Below, one piece after another: positions 10,415 to 21,819 of a DNA stretch of 64,000 nt; positions within the stretch are counted from its first letter, which is position 1, and the number at the start of each line of letters is the position of its first letter. Origin of the DNA: Microglena sp. YARC (lineage: Eukaryota > Chlorophyta > Chlorophyceae > Chlamydomonadales > Chlamydomonadaceae); NCBI GenBank assembly GCA_022414725.1, contig CM039462.1, positions 124,067,786-124,131,785 of the forward strand. Direction: 5' to 3'. The notes below the pieces were generated by a model. That model did not search any database, was not told the origin of the DNA, and was given only the letters and a program-made list of their open reading frames with translations. The position numbers and the translations under genes were made by a program.

Positions 10415-10879
10415 ATGCAACTCAGCCGTGTAATCTCCGCTAAACCCCTCAGCTCGCAGCGTGCCAGCGCAACTGTGCAGCGAGTGAACCCTCCCACTCT
10501 TGCTCTTAACCGATCTGATGCTGTTGATCGCAAGCAGCAACTGACTAGCTTCACTCACCCTAGGCATGTGACCCTAGCCCAGAGGTCATCCACCGAGACT
10601 GTAGACTTCGGCGACAACGTCGTAGACGAAGACGATGATAGCGATAGCGATGATGATGACGGTCCCGCCCCTCTGAAGTGGTACGAGAGGGCGTGTGAAT
10701 TCACCGAATTGCCCGATCGGGCTGCCCTGGATGAGGCCATCAACTCGGGCGACTCGGCAAGTCAGTTAGTTGTGGTGGACTTCTACGCCAGCTGGTGTCA
10801 TTCCTGCAAGGCCGCGTTTCCGACGCTCTGTAAACTCCCCAAGGAAAAAGAAATGAATGCTAACTTCAAGTTCTATAAG
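10415..10879 (+). CDS. Thioredoxin-like protein, first exon 1b
   Basis: 155 codons closely similar to exon 1a, with the same leader upstream of the ATG and the same donor (AAG then GTAAGG). Residues 1-60 look like a plastid transit peptide, an acidic linker (EDDDSDSDDDD) follows, then KWYERACEF and VVVDFYASWCHSCKAAFP with the CxxC at Cys128/Cys131. Joined in phase to exons 2 and 3 it gives 230 codons including the stop, a normal size for a transit peptide plus one thioredoxin domain. Expected role: reducing disulfides of stromal targets; partner and substrate cannot be read from the sequence. Being nearer to exon 2 than 1a, this is the more likely main first exon. Confidence 0.8.
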
Positions 10880-12419
10880 GTAAGGTCTCCCACATTGAGC
10901 AAAGTAATGTTGTAGGTGAACTAGGTCAGAGAATTGGCTGCTGGAGGCTTGCCAGGCTGTTGATGTATTGGTTAAGGACATGTAAAGGGTGGGAAAGGAT
11001 TTGGACTGGTCCTAATGCTCCATGCACGTAACATTACATTGTCATAGACAGACCAATCTACATCCATCCGATTGCATTCTGTACTCAGGAGTGTGGTGGT
11101 TGTATTGTGTACCCATGGTCACTCCACCTGCCTTAAATTAGCAGCCCGAAGGCTGATAGACCATGTGCTCAATCCATTTTGATTCAATAGGCAGACCATA
11201 GTTGACCCAAGGTAAGCCCGCTACACAACTTCTGGAGGGAACTCCCAACCCTCTTTAAAAAGACAAGTCCTAAGCAGCGTTGCAAGCGACGCGAAAAATT
11301 GGCTGAGTGTGTCGGAAACGGAATGACAGATGGCAACGATTATTTATGAGACAGTTGGCTAACGAGTCAGGCTTCGTCTCGATCTGACAGTGGGACGAAC
11401 AATGGGATGAATATGGGGGCTCCCGGCCCTTGGATGGGGGGGGTCCGCCTAAAAACATAGGGTACAGAAAAGTAATAAAGGAATGAGATGCAGGTGGTAG
11501 TAACCTGGGGTTTCTCTTTTTGGCTTTTCAAAGTAGCTTCTTTGCAGCTCTCTGAGCTGGCCACTGGGCTGCACCAAACTATTTCAGCAGTTCTGGACAG
11601 CTGATTATGCCAGCTTCAAGGTGCTCGATGTTGTGCCAGGTTTGGCTGAAAAGCCCGTCAGGGGAGCTGCCTAGAAGCTGCTGCTCGTAGATGAAAAGAA
11701 AAGTACCGTAGTGGCTAACCTTATAAGATTGAGGTGTGTGATAATTGGGAATCACACTCGAGGACGAGGGCGACATTTTATTTTAATTTTGCGTCGGAAT
11801 CAACCTCTTATCAGGGATTCTTGTCTTCATCCCTTGAGGTGTCAAATCCTTACCGGCTGGTCTCAGTTTATTTTTCAAACCTGAAAGTGGTTTGTTTTTA
11901 GCTTTATGGTAGTAGGCCTTCTCCAGGGACAGTGTAATAGTGCCGTGTATAGCTTTTTGTAGCTTTTTATAGCCTCTTAGGGCTAAAACAAGTTAACAAA
12001 CATTTCTTTTGTACAGCAATAATTTCGCAAAAACGGGGTCAAAACTAGCGAACAAATATCTGGCCGGTCTCATTATTGCAGGAATCTGATCCAGAAGACT
12101 GGGTCTTCATATTTACTCGTTATTGGAAATAAGCGCGGATTTGGAAAGGTCTCGTCCAGCCTGTGTCGCAGATCTGCTGAACTTTATCAGAGGCTGAGTG
12201 CTGATGAAGTTTTGACCTCACTCAGATTTCACCAGAGGAAATTTCTGAAAGCGGCTGGACCCCAGCGCCGCTATTGCATCCAAACAATTCCCCAGTGGGG
12301 GTATGTGATAATTGGGAAATAATTGGGATAATTGGGAAATAAATAAATAATTGGGATTATTGGGAATCGCACTAGAAGAAGTGGGTGACACTTGTCTAAC
12401 ACAGCTGACTAAATAGACC
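10880..12419 (+). other. Intron 1, left part: dispersed repeats
   Basis: No coding frame. Holds the duplicated intron start, a motif with GCAGCGTTGCAAGCGACGC and GGGGGCTCCCGGCCC (11270-11440) that recurs at 16030-16210, and a block at 11510-11690 (ATTTCAGCAGTTCTGGACAG) that recurs at 19835-19985. AT-rich text near 12300 repeats AATTGGGA. Confidence 0.5.
11510..11690. repeat. Dispersed intronic repeat, copy 1 (copy 2 at 19835-19985)
   Basis: Both copies run from GGGTTT..CTTTT through GCTGATTATGCCAGCTTCAA to CAGGGGAGCTG with about 80 percent identity by eye. No terminal inverted repeats or target duplications were recognised. Confidence 0.65.
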
Positions 12420-13240
12420 AGATAATACACTTGTCCAACACAACAGACTACACTGAGCAGAAATTACACCTGTCCAACACAGCAGACTACGGTGACCAGA
12501 TATTACACTTGTCCGACACAGCCGACTGCAGTAACCAGATATTACACTTGTCCGACACAGCCAACTACAGTAACCAGATATTACTCTTGTCCAACACAGC
12601 CGACTGCAGTAACCAGATATTACACTTGTCCGACACAGCCAAGTACAGTAACCAGATATTACACTTGTCCAATACAGCCAACTGCAGTAACCAAATATTA
12701 TACTTGTCCGACACAGCCAACTACAGTAACCAGATATTACACTTGTCCGACACAGCCAAGTACAATAACCAGATATTACTCTTGTCCAATACAGCTAACT
12801 GCAGTAACCAAATATTACAATTGTCCGACACAGCCAACTACAGTAACCAGATATTACACTTGTCCGACGCAGCCAAGTACAGTAACCAGATATTACTCTT
12901 GTCCAACACAGCCAACTACAGTAACCAGATCAGGGTAATTCAAAGCGCGCGCTTTTGAGCGCTGACTTTTTGACCCCCTCTGCGCCTTAAGCGCAGTTTT
13001 TTGCAACTCCCTATGGGCGCTTCAAGCAATTTTTGCGCTTTTTGCACAACAAAGCGCAGTTTTTTTGTTTTCAAGCGCTGGCCAATTTGGCAATTTGAAG
13101 TACCCTGAACCAGATATTACACCTGTCCAACACAGCCAACTGCAGTAACCATATATTACTCTTGTCCAACACAGCCAAGTACAGTAACCAGATATTACTC
13201 TTGTCCGACACAGCTAACTGCAGTAACCAGATATTGCATC
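12420..13240 (+). repeat. 39-bp minisatellite in intron 1
   Basis: About 17 units of 39 bp, each with CTTGTCC, ACACAGCC, ACTACAGTAACCAGATATTA. As 39 is a multiple of three, two plus frames stay open (12431-12958 and 12492-12938), but they simply repeat a 13-residue peptide. The array is interrupted at 12931-13107 by a hAT-type MITE. Confidence 0.85.
12931..13107. mobile_element. Non-autonomous hAT MITE, 177 bp
   Basis: The element starts CAGGGTAATTCAAA and its other end, reverse complemented, is CAGGGTACTTCAAA: a 14-bp terminal inverted repeat with one mismatch. It is flanked by the 8-bp direct repeat AACCAGAT (12923-12930 and 13108-13115), which interrupts the surrounding 39-bp array. An 8-bp duplication and CAGGG ends are the signature of the hAT superfamily. 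It has no coding capacity and is rich in GCGC and AGCGC motifs. The termini resemble those of the larger element at 21770-30900. Confidence 0.8.
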
Positions 13241-13339
13241 TGGTCATTGGCAGTGTACTACAAATTGAACGTTTGTAGAAGAGCACTGGAGTGACCGGTA
13301 TTATAGATATACTATCATGTGAGATGATATGGCGTGTTG

Positions 13340-13530
13340 ACCCAACCACAACCCACCTACAACCCACCAACTACAACCCACCTACTACAACCCACCAACT
13401 ACAACCCATCTACGACAACCCACCTACTACAACCCACCTAGTACAACCCACCAACTACAACCCACCAACTACAATCCTCCTACCACAACCCGCCTGCAAC
13501 CCACCTAGAACCCACCCATAACCCGCCGAC
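13340..13530 (+). repeat. ACAACCCACC short tandem repeat
   Basis: Irregular 13-15-bp units such as CAACCCACCTACTA and CAACCCACCAACTA in intron 1. Non-coding. Confidence 0.8.
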
Positions 13531-13679
13531 AAAACACCAACAACCCGCCTTTGGATGCCCCAGGCCTATGTGGCTGTACCCGAGCCTTAACATGTTCCAT
13601 ACTATATATATGCGATATCGTAGAACTAAACCCTACTGGATAATAGATATATACTGCATCACTCTACTGCATTCATACT

Positions 13680-14600
13680 GGATAATGGATATTGATGTAT
13701 ATATACTGCATCACACAACTACAACCAGACTGGATATGAGACATATGTATATATACTGCATCACACAACTACAACCAGACTGGATATGAGATATATGTAT
13801 ATATACTGCATCACACAACTACAACCAGACTGGATATGAGACATATGTATATATACTGCATCACACAACTACAACCAGACTGGATATGAGACATATGTAT
13901 ATATACTGCATCACACAACTACAACCAGACTGGATATGAGACATATGTATATATACTGCATCACACAACTACAACCAGACTGGATATGAGATATATGTAT
14001 ATATACTGCATCACACAACTACAACCAGACTGGATATGAGACATGTGTATATATACTGCATCACACAACTACAACCAGACTGGATATGAGACATATGTAT
14101 GTATACTGCATCACACAACTACAACCAGACTGGATATGAGATATATGTATATATACTGCATCACACAACTACAACCAGACTGGATATGAGACATATGTAT
14201 ATATACTGCATCACACAACAACAACCAGACTGGATATGAGATATATGTATATATACTGCATCACACAACTACAACCAGACTGGATATGGGATATATGTAT
14301 ATATACTGCATCACACAACAACAACCAGACTGGATATGAGATATATGTATATATACTGCATCACACAACTACAACCAGACTGGATATGAGATATATGTAT
14401 ACATACTGCATCACACAACTACAACCAGACTGGATATGAGATATATGTATATATACTGCATCACACAACTACAACCAGACTGGATATGAGATATATGTAT
14501 ACATACTGCATCACACAACTACAACCAGACTGGATATGAGATATATGTATATATACTGCATCACACAACTACAACCAGACTGGATACTAACTATATATAT
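13680..14600 (+). repeat. 50-bp minisatellite in intron 1
   Basis: About 18 highly similar 50-bp units, each reading ATATACTGCATCACACAACT, ACAACCAGACTGGATATGAG, then ATATATGTAT with minor variants. The array ends about 50 bp before the exon 2 acceptor. Confidence 0.9.
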
Positions 14601-14650
14601 ATATATATACTGCATCACTCAAGCACAACCCTACTGGATGCCCCATGCAG

Positions 14651-14753
14651 GCAAATGTAGCTACCGAGGATATTAAGGAATACTTGAAGAACACTGGAGT
14701 GACTGGTATTCCTCGATTGCTGGTGTACAAGCCTAACGGAGAGATTCTTGCAG
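14651..14753 (+). CDS. Thioredoxin-like protein, exon 2
   Basis: Preceded by CCATGCAG (acceptor) and followed by GTCAGT (donor). It encodes ANVATEDIKEYLKNTG and then VTGIPRLLVYKPNGEILAG. The phrase GIPRLLVY is the cis-proline segment of the thioredoxin fold and is the direct continuation of FYK at the end of exons 1a and 1b. Its 103 bases (34 codons plus one base) join in phase with exon 3. It is too short to be found as an open frame and was recognised by homology to the fold. A decayed partial copy lies upstream at about 13280-13310. Confidence 0.8.
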
Positions 14754-14842
14754 GTCAGTCTTGTATAGCAATTCAGTACAAGTAGCACCTTCAAAGAATC
14801 CCTGCCGGGGGGAAGGGGGAGCTAGCCCGGTTTTAGCCAGCC

Positions 14843-14880
<38 letters not shown>

Positions 14881-15414
14881 CCAACCATCCTTCTAAAGAA
14901 AATCATAGGGTACAGGCAATAAAGGATGCGATGCAAGGTGGTAGTAGCTAACCCCTAGCAGGAATTCAGGGGATGAATCGGGTTCACAGGTCAGACTTTG
15001 TACTTGTTCTCAGTCCAAATCTCCCTTAGTTCTCCCAGAATTCTCAGATTTCAGGCCAAGTTTGAGATACAAAGTCCGACGTCCGCCATTTTTCGAAAAC
15101 CCAACTCCCAATTCACCCCCTGAATTGCTATAGAAAGAGGACTCATGTCCTGTTACTTTTAGGGGCTGCACATACCAGCTTCTGGGCAGCTCCTTCCGTG
15201 CATCCTTGGGCCAGGTCAGAATGCAGGTAGTGCGTCTGCACACTGATAGGGCAGGTATTCCAAGCTTTCCTGAAACCTATACGCTTGGCCCAGTGGCTGG
15301 CTAATGGAGCTGGAGGGGGGCTGCTACGCGTAGCCCAAAACAGAAACAGTGAGCACTTGCATGTATGTTACAGTACAGGGGTAGCCGTGTAGGCTGCAGG
15401 CACTCGCCCAACCT

Positions 15415-15525
15415 CGAAAAATAAAGAAACATTGAAGACAAATATAGACAAATAAAAACAAATAAAGACAAATAAAAACAAATAAAGACAAAGAAAGACA
15501 AAGAAAGACAAATAAAGAAACAATT
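15415..15525. repeat. AAATAAAGAC/AAATAAAAAC short tandem
   Basis: About ten copies of a 10-bp unit. Minus-strand frames rich in Phe/Leu across it are by-products of the repeat. Confidence 0.85.
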
Positions 15526-16374
15526 ATTGGTAAGCTGCTGGAGGGGCTGACTTGAAACAAATACTTGGTGCACTTACGAGTAGGTACTTGAACTTGAACT
15601 TCGTTACATAGCTTAAGCCAGCAATTTGGCTGCTTGCTGTCTTCGGCAGTTCATTTGTTATACCAGGAAAAATGAAAAAGCTAACAAATTGCACGGAAGG
15701 TGTATATGAGGGGGAGGGGGGGGGCAGGAAATCGAAACAAATACTTGGTGCACAGAAGGCAGGAGGTACTCGAACTTGGTTACATAGCTTCGGCCAGCAA
15801 GTTCTATTCTGTGTCGCTATATGAGGCCCTCTTCCTCCGGAGTCAGAAGGGTAATTTGCTGAGTTCCCTAGGAGTGGTTATTTCTAAAGCCTTGGTCAAC
15901 TTGAACTTGGTTAAATCTTTTCAGCCAGCAATTTGGCTGCTTGCCGTCTTCGGCAGTTCATTTGTTATACCAGGAAAAATGTAAACGCAAACAAATTGCA
16001 TGGAAGGTATATGAGGAGGAGGCATAGAACAAGTTCTATGCAGCGTCGCCTGCGACGCTACAAATGGCGGAGAGTGATCGCGAGGGAGCAACAGGCGGCA
16101 ACGGAAGCGAGTTAGTTACGCGACCGTTGGCTGACGTGTCAGGCCTCAGTGCGGTCGGTTGGTCGCACAGACGGACAAATGGGTAAACATGGGGGCTCCC
16201 GCCCCCTTGATGAGAAGGCATAGAAAATGGAGGCTGAGCATAAAGGGTAGCAGCAGCAGTCGGAGTAGTGGTTGTAGTGGTATTTTAGTAGGAGTAGTAC
16301 GAATAGTACTATTGGTAGTAGGCGTAGTAAGAGGAGTACCATTGGTAGTAGTAGGAGTAACAGGAGTTTTGTTC

Positions 16375-17440
16375 ACTTACCCTTCAGCCCACCATTCAGC
16401 CCACCGTTCAACCTTCAGACCACCATTCAGCCCACCTCACCATTCTGAGCACCATTCAGACCACCATTCGTATCACCTCCCCCTTCAGATCACCATTCAT
16501 AACTCAATTCATACCACCGTTCAGACCACCATTCACCCTTCAAACCACCATTCAGACCACCACTCCTTCATACCACATCACCCTGTAGACCACCTTTCAG
16601 ACCACCCTTCAGATCACCATTCATAACTCAATTCAGACCACCATTCAGACCACCATTCACCCTTCAAACCACCATTCAGACCACCACTCCTTCATACCAC
16701 ATCACCCTTCAGACCACCATTCAGACTACCTCACCATTCAGACCACCCCACCATTCAGACCACCCCACCATTCAGACCACCTCACCATTCAGACCACCCC
16801 ACCATTCAGACCACCTCACCATTCAGACCACCCCACCATTCAGACCACCCCACCATTCAGACCACCCCACCATTTAGACCACCTCACCATTCAGACCACC
16901 CCACCATTCAGACCACCCCACCATTCAGACCACCTCACCATTCAGACCACCCCACCATTCAGACCATCCCACCATTCAGACCACCCCACCATTCAGACCA
17001 CCTCACCATTCAGACCACCCCACCATTCAGACCACCCCACCATTCAGACCACCCCACCATTCAGACCAATTTACCCTTCAGACCACCATTCTCCCTTCAG
17101 ACCACCATTCATACCACCACTCAACCTCCTCACCAATCAGACCTCTATACCCTTCAGACCACCCTTCACCCTTCTAACCACCATTCTTCCTTCAGACCAC
17201 CATTGATACGATCGATCAGACCACTATACCCTTCAGACCACCATTCAGACCACTATTCAAACCATCATTCAGACTACCATTCACCCTTCATACCACCTGT
17301 CAGACCACTATTCAGACCACCTCACCATTCACCCTTCAGACGACCAGTCACCCTTAAGACCACCAGTCAGACCACCAGTCACCCTCAAGACCACCAGTCA
17401 GATCACCTCACCCTTGAGACCAGCATTCGAAATAAGCGTC
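16375..17440 (+). repeat. CCATTCAGACCACC minisatellite (about 17 bp) in intron 2
   Basis: Many copies of CCATTCAGACCACCCCA and variants across about 1 kb, most regular at 16730-17060. The open frames here read only His/Ser/Asp-rich repeats. Confidence 0.9.
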
Positions 17441-17494
17441 GTCCAGCTAAGTTGTTGACCTGAATCCCAATTGTATTTATCATCTAATGCGCAG

Positions 17495-17616
17495 AGTTCA
17501 GTGGCACTATGAAGAAGATGCCCATTGCAAAGCTCAACCTGGGTGTGATCGCCAATAACAAAACCTGTGAGAGATTCTCAACGGGCCCGGCTGGAACTCT
17601 GATTCCTGAGCTCTGA
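17495..17616 (+). CDS. Thioredoxin-like protein, exon 3 and stop
   Basis: After an acceptor (GCGCAG at 17489-17494) the frame reads FSGTMKKMPIAKLNLGV, then IANNKTCERFSTGPAG, and stops at TGA 17614-17616. FSGTMKKM after the conserved NGE..AG turn is the last beta strand and helix of the thioredoxin fold. Exon 2 (103 nt) plus exon 3 (122 nt) make exactly 75 codons, so the three-exon model is in frame. The final 6 codons before the stop overlap the start of a CTCTGATTCC repeat, so the natural C-terminus may have been altered by the repeat. Confidence 0.7.
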
Positions 17617-17930
17617 TTTGAGGACTCTTATTCATGAGCTCTGCTTTAGGAACTCTGATTCCTGATGTCTGATGCCCGTACTCTGATTTCTGAGCTCTGA
17701 TTCCAGAACTCTGATTCTGGGACCCTGATTCCAGGACTCTGATGCAGGTACTCTGATTCCTGAGGTCTGATGCCCGTACTCTGATTTCTAAGCTCTGATT
17801 CCAGAACTCTGATTCCGGGACCCTGATTCCAGGACTCTGATTCCTGAGCTCTGATTCCTAAAGTCTGATTCCTGAGGTCTGATTTATGAGGTTTGATTCT
17901 GGAACTTTGACTCTGAGCTCTAATCAACTT
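17600..17930. repeat. CTCTGATTCC repeat
   Basis: Irregular tandem of CTCTGATTCCTGAG, CTCTGATTCCAG and GTCTGATTC variants just after the stop codon of the thioredoxin gene. Confidence 0.8.
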
Positions 17931-17934
17931 GCTG

Positions 17935-18840
17935 TTGATGATGTATGAGCAACTGGCGGTTGGCGATGTCTGCGCAACTAGGTGGTGAAAGCATCTGAGC
18001 AGCTTGCTGGTTACGATATATGATCTACTAGCTGTTGATGGTGTATGAGCAACTGGCGGTTGGCGATGTCTGCGCAACTAGGTGGTGAAAGCATCTGAGC
18101 AGCTTGCTGGTTACGATATATGATCTACTGGCTGTTGATGGTGTATGAGCAACTGGCGGTTGGCGATGTCTGCGCAACTAGGTGGTGAAAGCATCTGAGC
18201 AGCTTGCTGGTTACGATATATGATCTACTGGCTGTTGATGGTGTATGAGCAACTGGCGGTTGGCGATGTCTGCGCAAGTAGGTGGTGAAAGCATCTGAGC
18301 AGCTTGCTGGTTACGATATATGATCTACTGGCTGTTGATGGTGTATGAGCAACTGGTGGTTGGCGATGTCTGCGCAAGTAGGTGGTGAAAGCATCTGAGC
18401 AGCTTGCTGGTTACGATATATGATCTACTGGCTGTTGATGGTGTATGAGCAACTGGCGGTTGGCGATGTCTGCGCAACTAGGTGGTGAAAGCATCTGAGC
18501 AGCTTGCTGGTTACGATATATGATCTACTGGCTGTTGATGGTGTATGAGCAACTGGTGGTTGGCGATGTCTGCGCAACTAGGTGGTGAAAGCATCTGAGC
18601 AGCTTGCTGGTTACGATATATGATCTACTGGCTGTTGATGGTGTATGAGCAACTGGCGGTTGGCGATGTCTGCGCAACTAGGTGGTGAAAGCATCTGAGC
18701 AGCTTGCTGGTTACGATATATGATCTACTGGCTGTTGATGGTGTATGAGCAACTGGCGGTTGGCAATGTCTGCGCAACTAGGTGGTGAAAGCATCTGATC
18801 AGCTTGCTGGTAACGGTATATGATCTTCTAGCTGATGATA
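17935..18840 (+). repeat. 100-bp tandem repeat
   Basis: About nine nearly identical units of 100 bp (for example 18001-18100, 18101-18200), each with AGCTTGCTGGTTACGATATA and GAGCAACTGGCGGTTGGCGA. Decayed relatives continue to about 19100. Confidence 0.9.
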
Positions 18841-20389
18841 ATGTATTGATGTCAAAGGGACTTGGTGTTAATGATTTTTGAGCAACTTCGTGCTGGCGAT
18901 ATTTAAGCCACTCGCTGTTGATTATGTCTGAGAGACTTGGTGGTTATAACATCTGAGCAGTTCGTTGTTGGTGGTGTCTAAGCAACTGGCTGCTGCTGAT
19001 GTCTGAGCAACTGGCTGTTGATGCTGTATTGATGTATGAGGGTCTTGATGTTGATGATTTCTAAGCAACGTGTCGCTGAGGATAACTGAGCAACTGGCTG
19101 TCGATAATGTCCGAGTGACTTAGTGGTGATGGTTGTATTTGTGGGGTAGAATGCATGAGGCGGCAGGGGAGTGGTGGCGGTTTTGGACAGTGACTTGTGG
19201 GTGGTGACGAGTTTGTCGTGTTACCACCCACAATTCATTATCACCAGCAGTGGTGGGGTTTGGAGAAAGACTTGTGGGTGGGGACTGCAGTGATCGCTTT
19301 GTAAGCTGTCCATCCCGAGATACCAACCACCAAGATATAAAAGACAATAATGTGCCGTCTGAACAGGTCTCGTGATTTGTGAGCTAGTATTTTTGTGCGT
19401 GTACAAGTTTGTCCTGTACAACTGTACTGCCCTTTTGATCGCTATACACTTCTAATTTGTTGAATGGCGAGCAGTGTTTCATTTTTTGACGACGCGTCGC
19501 CATTCCGTAGAATGCTACACCCCCCAACCCCCCCGATATCAGGACGCGCTGCCCCCCGACCCCACCAGGCTCCGCGCTTCGCGCTCCGCCATGCGATGGC
19601 TACGCAACTATCCTGAAATTAGCGTTGAGTAGCCTAAGTAGCTACTCAACCTGGACTACAGAAATCTGAAATAAAAAACACTGATGGCGAGCACAGGAAT
19701 GGCTATTGGCCAGTTTGTAGCTAGTGTGTGAGAAACTACATATTTTGCTATATGTTACATATGTATATATTGTCAGCCAAGAGAGTAGCCCAATTGGCTG
19801 CCCCTGGTCTGTAATAACATCAGGGTTTTTCTTGTTTGCTTTTCATAGCAGCTTCTTGGCAGCTTCCTGGGCCAGCTAGTAGGCTACACCGAACTATTTC
19901 AGCAGTTCTGGAAAGCTGATTATGCCAGCTTCAAGGTGCTCGAGGTTGCTCCAGGTTTGGCTGGGTAGCAAGTCAGGGGAGCTGAAAAGAAAAACTATGA
20001 TTATCAAAGCAAACATATTTTCTGTCCAGATTTTGTTAGTCTTGGTTGAAGGCTGCTTGCCCTTTTCGTTCCTGCTCGTGAGTAACTTAACGGTCCCATA
20101 GAGCCTTGGCTAAGGCTCTTACAATAATAAAAACTGCGCATGACAGGATTGTCAGGGGTCTTGTGCTGAGATTGTTACGATAATAAAGATTGCTCATGAC
20201 AGGATTGTCGGTGTCATTCATGTACCGGTGTGTATGTTACAATCCAGGAGTATGCAGGCAAATATAACGGTTCGAGAGCCTATTGATAGAAGTTTTACGG
20301 AGGTGAGAGAACGAAAATATCATCATATCGAAATCGAGTACCCCGCCATATGCACTGGCAATTATAACGATGTAAGTAAGTTTAGGTGT
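18841..20389. other. No gene seen; decayed repeats
   Basis: Degenerate units of the 100-bp repeat to about 19120, a GTGGTGG-rich stretch containing two copies of GACTTGTGGGTGG (19190-19280), a C-rich stretch near 19515, and the second copy of the intronic repeat at 19835-19985. No coding frame is convincing. Confidence 0.4.
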
Positions 20390-20580
20390 AGACACGGTTG
20401 GTGCGTCTAGAGAGAGAGAAATCATTGCCAAGACAGGACTGCAGCACAGCCTGCCGACCATCAACTTTTATGATAGGAAGCACCAGGGTTTTAAAGGCAC
20501 CGTCACAAACCTGAAAATAAACTAGGTCAAGTGAAAAAGGAAACAATCTAGAGGCGGAAAGAAGAGCGTGAAGGGGAGGG
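20390..20580. repeat. Dispersed repeat 'X' flanking Copia-B
   Basis: The stretch from AGACAGGACTGCAGCACAGC through AGGGTTTTAAAGGCAC to GGGGAGGG recurs at 43180-43345, there downstream of another Copia-B LTR. GA dinucleotide runs precede it in both places. It appears to be the older repeat into which Copia-B inserted. Confidence 0.6.
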
Positions 20581-20581
20581 T

Positions 20582-20771
20582 TGGTGTAGATGACTTATTT
20601 GTCACTATCTGAGTAGGCAAAGTGCGGGCCGCCGGTCACTGCACAGTCCCGAGTTTCCTGCCGCCTCGCAGTACTGTGCAATACAGTCTGCTCTAGTATA
20701 ATACCGCCTCAGTGCGACTTTCTCTCTCTCTTCTATATCAACTGTAACGATTGAGTCTGTAGTCTCTATCA
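20582..20771 (+). repeat. Copia-B 5' LTR
   Basis: About 190 bp sharing TAGATGACTTA, GAGTTTCCTGCCGCCTCGCA, GTACGACTTTCTCTCTCTC-type and AACTGTAACGATTGAGTCT segments with 34229-34415 and 42805-43005. The start is aligned to the 3' LTR copy, where TG follows a purine tract; the 3' end is uncertain by about 10 bp. Confidence 0.7.
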
Positions 20772-21298
20772 AGTACTAAAGGTAATGCGCTTTCATCCGA
20801 GCGTTCAAGACAACTGACCGCTGCATCCACGATTTGGATCAGTCCACTTTGCCGCTGCTGATTTGCTCGCCCGCTCGCCGTTGATTAAGTTCCCGCTTGC
20901 TGCTGCTCGAGTATCGCCCGCATCCTATTTAACGATGTGAGGGGAGATCTTCATCTGCCTCTTCACCAGAAACACGGAGTCAGTATACTGTATATCGTAC
21001 GTACGATCTCCCATTGTGAGCAGATTGTGCTCTAGCTATTGCGTGATAGCTCTTGCCATCCTGGAAGGTGACAACCCAGCCACCGAACTGTAGTTCGCTT
21101 TGCCTGCTACTTTCATCCCTCCCTTCCGCTGGATTCCTTCGGCTCACCCTTCGCGGTGCCAACCCATTCCCCAGCTACTACTAAAAAAAAAAAAAAACTG
21201 ATACCGACCTCTCCAAATCCCCATTCACCCACTCCGAACCACTGCAACTCAAAACTTAATCCCGCCCGTAGCCCCTCCTGCAACTCGCCGCTTTCGCC

Positions 21299-21769
21299 AT
21301 GCACGCCCCTCAACACTCTAGACTGCCCATCTACAGTGGCGGCCAAGGCATTGCTGAGCACTGCCGGATCCTCATTTTCAGATCAAGTCGACGCCGGGAT
21401 GCTTCTTCATCGGCGTCGATGCCGAGCTCTACGTTGCCCTTGAAGGCGAGCCAGCCAGCCACAGGAAGTGAGTACCCCATTGTCGCTGGTATACGCCTTG
21501 ATCCTGACAATGAAAACCCAGCTCTGGCAGCTGCTGTTACTCCTTCTAGGATTACCTGCCAACAGAACTACCAGGCATTCATTTTTGTTCTCCAGTCCCT
21601 GCCCAAACCCATCCAGACAGCACTCCTTACGTCCACTGATGACATGGCCACTAAAGGCATCAGATTTCTCAGAAGACAGTATGGTCCTGTAGCTGGAGAT
21701 CAAGGGTTCTCCACCTCGACTGCCATGTATGGTGCCACTATTGGCATGGAAGAGGGACTCACTGCCTAC
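21299..21769 (+). pseudogene. gag: Copia-B gag, 5' half (interrupted by hAT)
   Basis: Gag of a Ty1/copia-type element. The frame includes SLPKPIQTALLTSTDD, GIRFLRRQYGPVAG and MYGATIGMEEGLTAY, consistent with copia gag. At 21769 the gag is cut by a transposon whose 8-bp target duplication is CTGCCTAC. Reading from 21769 straight to 30909 keeps the same frame with one in-frame TAA and enters EMYSQIPTSAAG, so the two halves were one gene. The first 40 or so codons mix with another frame (21156-21443), suggesting an older frameshift near 21400. Confidence 0.7.
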
Positions 21770-21819
21770 CAGGGTACTACATTCTGCCAATTTAGTCTGC
21801 CCGTTTCGCGCACTTGCCA

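Larger units (their letters stand above)
14754..17494 (+). other. Intron 2, filled with repeats
   Basis: Contains a G homopolymer (about 14846-14879), an AAATAAAGAC tandem (about 15420-15525), a duplicated block (15600-15720 and 15915-16020, sharing CCAGCAATTTGGCTGCTTGC), a module similar to 11270-11440 (16030-16210), and a 17-bp minisatellite (16375-17440). No further coding exon was found. Confidence 0.55.

Noticed and set aside
12431..12958. 175- and 148-codon frames over the 39-bp minisatellite.
   Set aside because: Unit length divisible by three keeps any stop-free frame open; the peptides are pure repeats within an intron.
16375..17440. Repeat array considered as a CRISPR or as a repeat protein.
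   Set aside because: 17-bp units without unique spacers; frames are not maintained.
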